Under the pieces are notes generated by a model, which was not told the origin of the DNA, searched no databases, and worked only from the letters and a program-made list of their open reading frames with translations. A stretch of DNA of 64,000 nucleotides from Fennellomyces sp. T-0311 (taxonomy: Eukaryota; Mucoromycota; Mucoromycetes; Mucorales; Lichtheimiaceae): contig JALLLT010000008.1 of the NCBI GenBank assembly GCA_025266875.1, forward strand, positions 1,054,001-1,118,000, in the 5' to 3' direction. Made by a program: the position numbers and the translations under genes. Of the stretch, positions 32,184 through 43,780 are shown piece by piece; within the stretch, counting starts at the first letter, position 1; each line of letters begins with the position of its first letter.

Positions 32184-34930
32184 ATGATCGATCCAGAAAA
32201 GCACGGTTCCTCTGAAAGGGTACTGGGTGGACTTACAGCTGTGAGTGAACCACGAAAAGGTCCAGAAGTGATTATAGACGACGATCCATACGATCTCAGC
32301 TGCGATGACGATAGCGTAACAACGCGCTCAGTTATCAGCAGAGCTTCAACACAGCAACTCAAACGATCATTAAAAGCTCGACATTTAGCTGTACAGTATA
32401 CATAGCAGCAATTTTATTGGGGGAAAAAACGCTTACGATATTGATCAAAGATGATTTCTCTTGGTGGCGTCATTGGCCAAGGTCTCTTTCTATCATCGGG
32501 CGCGAATCTCAACCAGGCTGGTCCGTAATTTCTTATGCATGTTTATATTTTTTATGCATATCATTGGTAACTGTTTGCTTGTTTCACATAGGTCCGGGTG
32601 GTGCACTTATAGGTAAGTTTTTTTTTATTGTATCATCGAAAGTATTCTCTGATTTGGTATTGCTTATAAAAAATAAGCCTACGGAGCAATTGGATTTCTA
32701 GTTTTTTGGGTGGCATATTCGTTAGGTGAAATGTCAACTTATATACCTGTACGTATTGACCATCCAAAGGAAAAAGAACATATTGAGCGGAAGCACTGAG
32801 AAAATACAAAAGGTTTCTGGATCTTTTACAATCTTTTGCCGACGCTTTGTTGACCATTCGTTTGGAACAATGATTGGCTATAACTACTGGTACGTTACCT
32901 TATTCAGTTTGGATCGTGTATCACACTTGCCTTTCAGAAAAAAAATTGCTGAGCCTCACGATATTTGCACAGGGCATGTTGGTCAGTTGTTGTAGCGAGT
33001 GAACTCGTGGCTGTCCCTATTATTATGAGTTTTTGGACAAAAGCATTACCTGATTATGCATGTAAGATTCTCTTTATAAGTAAAAGTATCTCAATCCTTT
33101 TTAACCATCAATTCCTGTAGGGTCAGGCATTTCGCTCGTGATTGTATTGACAGTAAACATGCTCGGGGCCCGGAGTTATGGTGAAACTGAATATTGGTTC
33201 AGTTTGGTAAACTATTCTTGAACGAGAAGTGTATACGTGCTAATGTGGCGATGAAATAGATTAAAATTCTTGCTATCCTTATATTCATCATTGTTGGTGT
33301 TCTTGTATCTGCCGGACTCATAGGGTATAAAAAAGTTTATTCAAAAAATGTTACACATGGTCGGATCAGAAAATATTAATGACGTAAATATAGTGGAGAG
33401 GTCTATGGGTTCAAATATTGGGATGATCCTGGTGCATTTCCAAATGGTGTCAAGGGTATATTCGATTCGCTTATTCTTGCATCATTTAGCATGCAGGGTG
33501 AGTTATTGTCGTGCGAAAGAAGAACAGGTGAAAATAATACTTATATTTGACGACTAGGAACTGAGATTGTTGGCATTACGGTATGTATACATATATCAGC
33601 TAAAAGCAGAGCTTCCATTAATTCTATATTAGGCCGGTGAAGCTGGAAACCCGAGAAAGGTAAACATTGAATGCAGCATGGCGATCTTGCTTGCAGACGA
33701 TTGGATATTCATGCTAAGTATGTATTATACAGGAAGTTCCACGAGCGATCAAAAACGTATTTTGGCGTATCATCATATTCTATATTGGAACCAGTAAGTT
33801 AATCCGCCAAAGACGTTTTTTCACAGACTTTTGACATTCCGTAGTTTTTGTCATGGGAATGATTATCCCTTATACTGATGGTACAGATAATTGTTAAACT
33901 CTGGCTTATATGTCATGCTTATACTCTATTAACAATTACTAGAACGATTACTGCAATATGGTGACGGCGCTAGTACACACACTTTGGGTACTGGAACCAG
34001 TGTCCTTGGCACAGGAGATGATCGCGTGGATCCCACAGTTATTTCTCCATTCACAATGGTCTTTCAGAAAGGAAGCCTTGACAGTGTGGCGCATATTATG
34101 AATGCCGTTATATTGATCACTGTAAGACACTGTCGCCGACCAGAGCTCTCACATGTAGCACTTGATGCTAACTATAATGCAGGTTTTGTCTTGCGCAAAC
34201 AGTGGATTATATGTAGCTAGTCGAACACTACTTGCTCTTTCGCAAGGTAATGTATGGGAACAATCTCTTCGTTATCAAGCACAAGACTAACGCAAAGCAT
34301 ACTTGGAATAGAGGATATTGCGTGGAGCAGACTTAGTAAGTTCATTCAAACAATGTCATCAAGTGGTTGTTGACGGGAGGGAATTTTCTAGGCTATATTT
34401 CGGAGCGCGGTGTTCCTGTCTATGCGCTCATATGCACATCGCTTGTGAGCTTGATTGCATTCGCCACCTCATTCATTCCTGGAGGTGCACTCTTCACTGT
34501 CCTTACCAAGATCCCTGGGGTAGCTGTGCTAGTAACATGGACGGGTATCTGCGTTGCACATTTTCGATTTCGACGTGCATTTGCTATACAAGGCCGTGAT
34601 CTCAAAGACTTACCTATGCATGTTCCCTTGCATCCATTCGGGGATTTACTTGCCATCAGCATATGTCCTTTGCTTGCAGTCTTCACAGGCTACAAATACT
34701 TTAGTCCACCCAGCGATGTTGGTATTGTTGGCCAGTACCTCGGTCTCATTCTATGTCTGTTTGGCTTTATTGGTCTCAAAGTGTACACCAAATCCAAATT
34801 GATACCGCTTCAGGATATGGATCTGGATACGGGCCGATCAAGTATATCGTTTGAACATCAAGAAGGCCCAAAGCTTACTGGCTCGTGGTATGCCCGCGCA
34901 TGGAAGAGAATCGTTATCGCCGTGACATGA
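32184..34930 (+). CDS. Amino acid permease 2 (APC superfamily, fungal YAT type)
   Basis: An amino acid/proton symporter of the plasma membrane, paralogous to permease 1. The acidic, Ser-rich N-terminal tail ends KRSLKARHLA; helix 1 starts MISLGGVIGQGLFLSSGANL. Then YSLGEMSTYIPVSGSFTIFC, GYNYWACWSVVVASELVAVP, ARSYGETEYWFSLIKILAIL, SFSMQGTEIVGITAGEAG, EVPRAIKNVFWRIIIFYIG, SGLYVASRTLLALSQEDIAW. An extra Gly/Thr-rich loop (GDGASTHTLGTGTSVLGTGD, about 33960-34020) lengthens the region after helix 7 compared with permease 1. The 3' exon (about 34391-34930) ends SWYARAWKRIVIAVT. All introns read are short GT-AG and keep frame; no break was found. Intron positions largely match permease 1, pointing to an old duplication. 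Substrate not determinable here. Confidence 0.9.
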
Positions 34931-35659
34931 AGCAGAGATTTGTAAATACTTTCTTATTACTTTCAGACGTGTATACCCAATTGAAATATAATCACTTTTT
35001 TTATATTTATTGGTCAGGGATCACTGAAACCGAAAGAAAAACCCTCGCTTCCCGCGTTGGCGCGAACTTATCGGCGGGGTTGGTTAGCTCCGCATGAAAA
35101 TATTGCATGAAAGAAAGGAGATACGGATTATTTGATAAAGACGGTTCAACCACTGAAAGCAACGCTGTACAGCATGTGCATATATCAATATGTATTATTT
35201 TTGCTGCGCATACCGATCCCGTATAAAAGTTTCTGTCAAACTGGTAACCATAGCAATGGACCAGTTGGCATGGTGACAAAAGATTGACGTAAATCTGGGA
35301 TTGTAGTAATGGTTACCAAACAAGACGATGAGAAAGGGACATCTTTTGGGACGCACACAAAAAACTTTTGTGCCGGGGACCTATAGCATGGAACAACGGT
35401 GGTACAAGTGGCGTTCGTGTCGGAGCAACGGTTCTTTCAGTGACGTATCGACCATATCATGCATGAAAATTGAATTTTTTTTCGATACCCTTTTCTTTCT
35501 CCTAACTTTTCCCGGAGCCGTAACATTTAGTTTCTGAAAGGTATCTAATTTTTTTCTTAATCGGAAAGGATCAAGTGTGATGCTTTCCGTGATGAATTTG
35601 AGGACCCAACCACCAACTGACGCTTTTCTTCTTTGGGGGGAACAAAGAATTTTAAAGTC
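34931..35659. other. Intergenic between permease 2 and NMA111
   Basis: No gene is supported. The sequence is AT-rich with short poly-T runs; nothing structured stood out. Confidence 0.4.
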
Positions 35660-38600
35660 ATGGATGAACTAAGGCATCCGCTTGTTGTAACCCCTCCTTC
35701 ACGCGGAACGATGGATTCTCCTGCCCCAGTGATTGCCGGTGATATCAGTTCCAATTTGCGAGCACCGTCGGAAAGTGTAGCCAATGCCACAGCTCGATTC
35801 GAGCAACAAGGCGCCGGTGTTGACAGCAAAGCCTTCCGCGGACGATCCAAATCGTTGGCGTCGGGTGGATTTGGTGCACTTCCTCCAAGACTTCCTGTCG
35901 ACTATCATTTTGGACCTGCCGATAACTATGGTCAACCACCTTCCATTGGTACTAACGTGCCTTACAAAGCCCGGTCTTGGGAACCCACTCTGGAAAAAGC
36001 CATCAAAGCGATCGTTTCTATCAAAGCAAGCCACGTCCGTAGTTTCGATACGGAAACATCCGGTAAAGCAGTGATATACATGTAGAATCAAGAAAGACGA
36101 CATTTTAACCACTTTTATTGATAGGTGGATACACGGCAACGGGGTTCGTTGTAGATGCTGAACGTGGCATTATTCTGACAAATCGTCATGTTGTTTCCCC
36201 TGCACCCATTGTTGCTCAAGCGGTGTTGACTAATTATGAAGAAGTGGATCTCAAACCAGTGTACCGAGATCCTGTCCACGATTTTGGTTTCATGAAGGCA
36301 AGTATTGTGTATGGGTAATTGCGAAAAAAAGGCTCATTGAAACTCGAAACAGTTTGATCCCAGTAAAATCAAATTCATGGAGATTCAAGAGATTGAACTT
36401 CGACCTGAGCGAGCTAAAGTGGGCTTGGATATTCGAGTTGTTGGGTAAAAAAAAAGCGACAGAAAATGTAATGCATGTAGAAAGTTAAACTCCCGCCGTT
36501 AGCAACGATGCAGGAGAAAAGCTGAGCATTCTTGCTGGCACATTGGCTCGTTTGGATCGCCGGTAAATAGAACCAAGAGCCGTGCAGCTCGATCAAAATA
36601 TTGACACATCCATGCTAGTGCTCCTGAATACGGTATTGGTGAATACAACGATTTCAACACATTCTATCTTCAAGCAGCCTCAGGCACCAGTGGTGGATCC
36701 TCCGGCAGTCCTGTCTTGGACATTGACGGACACGCCGTCGCACTCAACGCAGGTGGCGCCAGTCGAGCGTCGTCAAGTTACTACCTCCCATTAGACCGGA
36801 TCAAACGTGCCCTGGGATACATACAAAAGGAGATCCAAGTACCACGCGGCACGTTGCAGACAGAATTCGAATATCTCCCATACAACGAAGTGCGCCGTCT
36901 AGGATTGAAGGCCCATATTGAAGAGAAGGTGCGCACCAAGTTTCCCGATGAAACCGGTATGCTTGTTGTTCGATCGTTATTGCCCAAAGGCCCGGCAGAC
37001 GGTGTACTTGTACCGGGCGATATCATCATTGGGTGCAACGGTCAAATGGTGCCCCACTTTATTGCGCTCTTCAGCGTGATCGATGATTCTGTTGACAAGG
37101 AGATCAGTCTGACGATTTCGCGCGGAAAGAAGGTCCAGGATGTCCAAGTCAAGGTACAAGATTTGCATGCCATCACGCCGAACCGCTTCGTGGAAATCGG
37201 TGGTGGTGTGGTCCATGACTTGTCATACCAGTTGGCCAAATCGTATTCGCAACCCGTCGGAGGCGTGTACGTTGCTACTTCAGGACACATGCTGGCAAGT
37301 GCCAGCGCGTGGCGCAAAAGTATCATTGTTAGTGTCAACAACATCCCCACGCCGAATTTGGATGAGTTCATCAAAGCCATGCAAACATTGCCTGACGGAG
37401 CCAGAGTGCCCATTAGGTTAGATTCGCACATTTCTCATCTCTATGAACGCGCTAACTTTATATGGTTTCGCGCGTCTCTAGATTCTACTCTCTTCACAAG
37501 GCGTATAAGGACAAGGTGATGATTATGCATGTGGATCGTCATTGGCACAAGTTTAGAGTCGCTGTCAGAAATGGTACGAAAAAAACTAGATGGATCTTTG
37601 CACCAGTGCTAAGTTATATTGGTTGTTAGACTTTGATGGCCTTTGGGAATACACGGAAATGCCACCGCCTCCTCCTACGCCGCCATACAAACCATCCACT
37701 GCATCGCTGCCACCTCTGGACTCGTCTATGGCACTCGCACAAACACTGTTGCCATCGTTCGTTGCTATCGACTTTTATCTTCCGTACCTTGTCGATGGTA
37801 TGAAGGCGACCCAGTTCTACGGCACAGGCTTCATTGTATCCACCAATCCACCGTTAATTGTCTGCGACCGCGATACGATTCCAATCAGTCTCGGCGACAT
37901 TATGATCACGTTTGCGAACAGCATCATCATTCCTGGCAAACTCTTGTTCTTGCATCCATTCTACAACTTTGTAATTCTGACGTACGATCCAGCATTGATC
38001 GGCGAAACACCTGTGCGGGCAGTAGAGTTCAGTGACAAGGAACTCAGCCAAGGCGATGATGTCCATTTTACGGGCATGGGAAGCGATCACGGCGTAAACA
38101 CAAAAAAGACCACCGTGAACGGCATATCCAATATCGGCACACGCGAATGCTCGCCGCCACGTTGGCGAGCCATGAACGTGGAAGGCATCAAAATTGACGA
38201 TTCACTCAATTCTCAAGGAGGTCTGCTGACGGACGAAGATGGCAAGGTGCAGGCATTGTGGGTGAGCTACTCGTCACAAAATGAAAAAGGCAAAGATATT
38301 TCCTTCATGTCTGGTCTACCGACATCCTTGGTCAAACCTGCCATTGATCATTTCTTGAACGGTGACAAGGTCGTATTCAAGGGGTTGGACGTCGAGTTCT
38401 GGACCATGCGTATCGCCGCAGCACGTACGCTGGGCTTGACCGATGAATGGGTAAAGAAGGTGGAGCAGAGCGGCAGCACACGACACACGCTTTTGTATGT
38501 GCTCAGTATTTTGGATGAACGCAGCCCATCGGCCAAGGCACTGAACGTCGGCGATGTTGTGTTGACTGTCAACGGACATTTGGTGACACGTATGTCTGAT

Positions 38601-39212
38601 TTGATGTGTGTCCATGACAGCGAGAAGGATAGCGTGGAGATGGTTGTCCTGCGCAACGGTCAAGAGGTGCAAGTGACGGTACCGACGAGTGAATTCAGCG
38701 ACTATGAAACGACGCGAGTGGTTGGATGGCAAGGTGCTTTGATCCAGCGACCGTACAAGGCTGTCCTGGAACAAGTACGCAATGTTCCCGAAGGTGTGTA
38801 TGTATCGTGCACATTGTACGGTTCTCCGGCATCCAATGTACTTCGCCCTGGTGTATGGATTGTCGAGGTGAACGGTAAGCAAGTACGGAACTTGGACTCG
38901 TTCCTCGATGTGGTGCACCAGCATGAACAAGAAATGATGCATCGTCGTCGACCCAGTTACATCCCACCAGTCCAACGGTCGGCTGAAGAACAAGCTAAAC
39001 TTCAGACTTTCAGCGATGCCGATGCACTTCGAGCGGACGATACCGATGACGATGATGATAACAACGACGAAGGCTACGTCCGCATCAAGACGGTGAGCCG
39101 AAACGAGACTGTCCGAGTGGCGGCACTCAAGCTGGATGTGCACTATTGGGACACGTGGCAGCTGGTGCGAGACGACAGCAGGGTGTGCGGTTGGCTGTGT
39201 GAACAGGCTTAA
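35660..39212 (+). CDS. NMA111: NMA111, HtrA-type nuclear serine protease
   Basis: Nma111 is a fungal HtrA/Omi-like protease with a duplicated protease-PDZ architecture, linked in yeast to apoptosis and lipid homeostasis and located in the nucleus. The first protease domain keeps the full triad: His in ILTNRHVV (about 36172-36195), Asp in RDPVHDFGF (about 36270-36296), Ser in [14 protein letters not shown] (about 36686-36724). A PDZ domain follows ([20 protein letters not shown], about 36970-37029). The second protease-like half (about 37740-38350, long single exon) has lost the triad, as in the family (NSQGGLL stands where GSP would be). It ends with two more PDZ-like segments and an acidic tail ([13 protein letters not shown]). 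Short introns split the N-terminal half. The protein is about 1,000 residues, normal for the family. It converges on IST3 with 67 bp between the stops. Confidence 0.94.
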
Positions 39213-39279
39213 AAATCATAGACTCTCTTTTTTTTTCCTTTGTCGCTTGTGTGTATATAAAAACCATTTATTGTTTTCA

Positions 39280-40148
39280 TCAGTCTTGGCGTCTTCGCCG
39301 TCGTTTTCTGTCGTCGTCGCTGTCATCATCGCTATTCGACCGCCGACGATGGTGCCGCTTCTCTTTCTTATCCTTCTTCTTCTTGTCCTTCTTCTTGCTC
39401 TTATTCCGTTCTTTGTCGCGGAAATACGCTGCCATTGGATCTTCGGCATCATAGTCGTCCTTTGGCTGCTGTTGGTCCGCCGCTGTCTCCCTGCCACTCG
39501 CTGAAAACACTTGTGTTAGTCATTCTCCATTCCAGCATGTGTCAGATACCAATCTACCTTCTACAAGAGGCGGCGCTGCGTTCATTGTGGGAACATAGGG
39601 CTCTTCCTCGTAAGAGCCGTCGGGTTGCTTTATGCGACGGGGTTTGGGGCCATAGGAGTGGTCCACCCGCAGTGTACGCGCCAGAACCTGCGATACTCAA
39701 TCAATACCCGTCGCTTCCATGGCTGAAAGAACAGAACCTACGTTGCTACCGTTCAGGTTATCGACTGCCAAAACTGTGCTTCGCTGGTCCTCGTACTGCA
39801 GAAACGCGAACCCTTTCGATTTGCCGGTATCCTTGTCGCGAATCAACTCAATGTTCATAATCTCGCCATATCTAATGGAGAGCGACATGAGCACTAGCAT
39901 AGGCCCTTGCTTGGTTCAGATTGAGCTTACTGAGAGAATATGCAGATAATGTCGCCTTCGGTGAGATCGAAGGGTAGATTGCCCGCAAAGATCCATGCCG
40001 AGTTTCTGTACTGCGCGTGCCATGAACCGGTTTCTGAGTAGTCGCCTCGACTTAGTTCGCTTTGATTGATTCGTTGAATTTCTTTGACAACACTGCTGAT
40101 GGTGAGTGGAGGAATTCATACAGCAAATCTTGAACGGGCTTACTTCAT
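39280..40148 (-). CDS. IST3: IST3/RBMX2, RNA-recognition protein of the spliceosomal RES complex
   Basis: Ist3 (Snu17; human RBMX2) belongs to the RES complex with Bud13 and Pml1 in the activated spliceosome. Exon 1 is only five bases (ATGAA, 40148-40144). After an intron, 40094 resumes VVKEIQRINQSELSRGDYSE, then SWHAQYRNSAWIFAGNLPFD (RNP2), LTEGDIICIFSQ, and after a second intron YGEIMNIELIRDKDTGKSKG followed by FAFLQYEDQRST (RNP1) and LAVDNLNGSN. A third block, RTLRVDHSYGPKPRR, closes the RRM. The C-terminus is strongly basic, then alternates Ser/Asp with Arg runs ending RRRRRQD. The single RRM with the SWHAQYR and ITEGD-like lead-in is diagnostic for this family. The very short first exon would be missed by simple ORF reading. 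Confidence 0.93.
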
Positions 40149-40348
40149 GGCGAACTTGTCAAATTCGAAAAGCACAAGAAAACTCAGCGGCTTTGGTTGA
40201 CGAGCTAATTATCGCTCCACCAAGCTGCATGCTTTATTAAGCATCGTCAGCGCCACCTGCATCTTCCCTACACGATGTCCCCACACTCAAGCGCAAACAG
40301 CCGTATCGAACAGAAAAAATGGTAGATGATGCGACATTGTATTGAATT

Positions 40349-41155
40349 TTATTGCTTTCCCGTCATACGGGCAGTGTATTCGGCCTTGTCATGATGGTAC
40401 TTTGTCAACGCGTCCTTGGCAATGTCCATGTAGACCTATTTCGATCATTAACCAGCTGCACACTCGCATCCAACGCGAACCAACCTTCTTCTCGCTGTCA
40501 GGCAGCTCTCTGTACTCCTTTGCGGCGATGCTGGACTGCTCCATCAGCGGCAACTCTGTGAACTTGGGATCCGTGCGCTTCTTCTTCAAATAATACATGT
40601 ATCCGTTCATTGCTGGGCGCTTGGGGACGTTGGGATCGGGCAGCTCCTTTAACTTGAACCTTTTGCGCAACAGGTTCTCCTCGTAAAGCTGCTGTGGCGA
40701 TGCACTGCTCAGCGCCTTCTCGTATGCTTCCTGGTGCGTCGTCGCTTCCTTCTTGTACAAGTCCATGTACACCTGTTTGCATAAATTATCAGTCCCATCA
40801 TCCATCTGACCCACCCACACACACACACAACAGTACCTGCTTCTCGGTTTCAGACATGGCGCGCCATTTTGTGGAAAGCTCCTTTGTTGCTTGAGCTACG
40901 TTGATCTTTCCATTGGGCGTGCTGAAATCCTTCAAATGCTCGCGAATGAAGACTTGCCAGCCAGAGCGAGGACGCGGCGGAACCTGATCAAGAACTTGTA
41001 AAAGAACAAAATGAATAAAAGAGAGAGACGCGTCAAATGTTGCAGACGAGGCACTCACTGCTCTTGAACTTTTTGGGACGCATGTGCTTGACAGAAACAT
41101 AGGTGCGCTGTTGAAGTGACGCGCGCAATGCGACAAATTGCGTTATTGCAAACAT
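40349..41155 (-). CDS. Mitochondrial two-HMG-box DNA packaging protein (TFAM/Abf2-like)
   Basis: Abf2/TFAM proteins coat and compact mitochondrial DNA. The N-terminus (MFAITQFVALRASLQQRTYV, from 41155) is hydrophobic/basic without acids and fits a mitochondrial presequence. HMG box 1 starts PPRPRSGWQVFIREHLKDFS (about 40985-40926) and ends STKWRAMSETEKQVYMDLYK across an intron near 40840-40775. HMG box 2 starts VPKRPAMNGYMYYLKKKRTD (about 40635-40575) and ends YRELPDSEKKVYMDIAKDAL across an intron near 40487-40433. The stop is TAA at 40351-40349. Two boxes plus a presequence separate it from nuclear Nhp6-type proteins (one box). At roughly 200 residues the size suits Abf2-like proteins. Family is firm; the exact orthologue name is inferred. 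Confidence 0.85.
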
Positions 41156-41434
41156 GACTGATAGAGAATGTAAAGAGGAAAAGCGACGGAAAATGGGCGG
41201 TCCAAGCATTTTTTTATATATGGTTTTGTGTGCGACCACGACTTTTTGCGCAGTCCCAATCCATTTTCGGCGAACAACAGTCTGCATGTCCTCTTTGACA
41301 GCCATTGTTCCCCACTGCTACGTAACCACAAACTGTGTGTGACAACAACAGGTCATGGAAAAAAGGCTTCTGATACAATATTACATTCACGCTATAAAAA
41401 AAGATATGTATATAGATGGGAGGGGGTGGGATGC

Positions 41435-43780
41435 TTATGCTCGATTCTGTCTGTCGACCACCATGAGACTACCGATGAACGTCAAGTTCTATAAACAGCG
41501 AATAAGTACAATGGGCCCGCGCGTGGTCTTTGTCTGCACCTACCATTTTGCTTCTAACTTCGCAGATATCTTCTGGCACTAAGAAGATGGTCGCGCCCAA
41601 TTTACGAGCAATGGAAATAGCCAGCTTGGCGTTATTGAACGCATCTTCGTCTATGATGCCCATGGGTCAGTGGATCATGGTCACTAAACGAGACCCATTT
41701 ACATACCAGTTCTACCGGCTGTCACCAGCGAGTAGTCGACGTAGCCAGGCTTGAGGCCATTGAGCACGTCCAGGAAAAAGATACCGGTGCGCAGAGAAGG
41801 ATCCCGGAACGACTGCATCCGGCTGGTCTTGCCGCCACGCTGCACGGTCTCGTTAGCCCAGCGCACCATGTCCTGATCAGTGACGGATCGACCGCCCTTG
41901 CTCAGCGACTGGAGAGTATGGATAATGTTTTCACGCATCAACTGCCACACCAACGCCAGCGTCAAAGTCTTGGTACCGTCGACGATATCCGCCCCCTGAA
42001 TGCCGACCAGCGAGAATCGACGCTCCTGACCAAGATGGACTGCGTAATTGGTGTTCTCAATCATCTTGAATCGAGACAAGGGCTGCTTCTTGCTGACCAT
42101 GCGCCAGTTCACCATGCCAGGAACAACCTTGTCAAAGGCCTGCAACAGCACCAGACCATCCTTCAAATCCTCAAACAAGTTGTACACACCGGGATCGACG
42201 TTCAAACTGTTCAGCCACAGCGTGAACATTCTTGCTTCGCGTTCGCCCTCAGCATCGAATGGCTCAATCTCGGGAGCTTCTTCCTCCGTCAACGGGTCGA
42301 GACCGGGATGGGTGTTGAACAAATGGGCGACGAAAGCGAGGTTGAGCTTGGGGTTACCGGCCACCAAAGCTGTAGGAGTCAAGTATTTGCGACAGCCGAT
42401 GGCTTCGGCGTTGTCCAGGACCATCTCAGCACGGCGCAAAAGATCACGTTCTTGCAATGGGGCACGGGAGCACGTTTCTGGCTTGAGTTGGTTCAGCAGG
42501 ATAGTATAGTTCTCACCGTCCGCAACATCCTTGCTAAAGTTCCTCACCCTGCATTGTTTTTTTTGTCAGTTCATCGCACTATTGATCCCAAAGCACACTT
42601 TTACCGTCGGTCCCAGTTGGCAGCCTTCAAATGGTAGTTGAACCATCGAAGAAGAATCTGGTCCGGAGGAAGCTTCAAGAACTCGTCCAGCGTTTCGTCA
42701 TCCTCCAGCAAACGATATAATTCGGGATGCAGCTTGATATCAATCTTGCTGAGCAAACCGCGCTTGATGATCTGCCAAATCAAACCAAGGATCAAATGTT
42801 CGCGAGCCTCAATGATATCCTGCGGACCAATGTTGACCACAGAACAGCCGATAGCCTTGGCAGAGTTGATGACAATGTTGTTGTTCTCCACCATCTGAAA
42901 GTTGTTGATCTTCTTTCCTGCGTTCAACACACGCTCATCGATTGTATCCGGCACAGCGTCGTTGATGAGTTTGGAGAGAATCAGACCGTCTGCGTGAAGA
43001 TGATCAGTGAGTTGCCATAGCAGCGATTGTCATGACGAAACATACCCCTGCACTCATCAAACAGCTGCATAGTGTTGGTCGGGATTGGCAGACGATGTCC
43101 GATATGAACGTCTCCGGCCATCACGCTGTTGATATGACGAGTGAATTCGGTTCGTTCGTCCTCGTTGATTGTGTGTGTGGTGTTGGCGTTGGTGCCATGC
43201 ACCTTGATCTTGTGTTGGTGTACGTCGAAAGCACCCTTGTTGCGACCTTCCTTGAGACGAGCAGCCAACTGTTTGCCAAGAGAGAAAGAGACGTGTAAGC
43301 CGCTTGAAACACCGAACGTCACCGCACACACACGGGCTCCTTAACCTTCTATATCATAGCCTTCCCCGCCCCCCTTCTCTCCATCCCTCCCCTTCGTTTA
43401 GCCCGCCCAAACCATGCATACGCGCACAGACCCCTTACCTCGACAAACTCTTCGGCATCGATTTTGCTGTTAGCGCTGGTGCTAACTTGCTTCAAAGTGG
43501 CACGAATTTCGTCATAGTTATCGCTATACCCGGTGTCCTTGCAAGCTTGTTGGATTTCACGTTGGTCAAGGTAACCATCACCGTCCAAATCGCAAGCACT
43601 GTTTCAAGCGCAAGTTAGAGCGAAGGTACAAAACGACGCGGTATTTTTTTTTCGGCGATTGTTTTAGCAACATTAAAAGAATATACAAACTTACTTGAAC
43701 TGGTCAATCAGCGAGTTGATGTCGTTTACTTGTAATGCGGGATATTTTCTCTGAAGAATGAATGCGTTAGGCGTGGACAT
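41435..43780 (-). CDS. SAC6: Fimbrin/plastin, actin-bundling protein
   Basis: Fimbrin cross-links actin filaments in cortical patches and cables and is needed for endocytosis. The start at 43780 gives MSTPNAFILQRKYPALQV. An EF-hand region follows (DLDGDGYLDQREIQQACKDT, about 43600-43540). Then two tandem actin-binding units, each of two calponin-homology domains: CH1 with INEDERTEFTRHINSVMAGD and LILSKLINDAVPDTIDERVL, CH2 with EREARMFTLWLNSLNVDPGV, CH3 with WANETVQRGGKTSRMQSFRD, and CH4 ending GATIFLVPEDICEVRSKM. The last exon is short: after an intron at about 41540-41492 it reads NLTFIGSLMVVDRQNRA with TAA at 41437-41435. No break was seen. It lies about 2.6 kb from SLA2 on the same strand, another cortical actin protein. 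Confidence 0.95.

Noticed and set aside
38316..39143. Long minus-strand ORF of 275 codons
   Set aside because: It is the antisense shadow of the NMA111 second half, whose plus-strand frame carries recognised protease and PDZ motifs.
41918..42637. 239-codon plus-strand ORF
   Set aside because: Antisense to the fimbrin calponin-homology exons; the minus-strand frame matches the family throughout.
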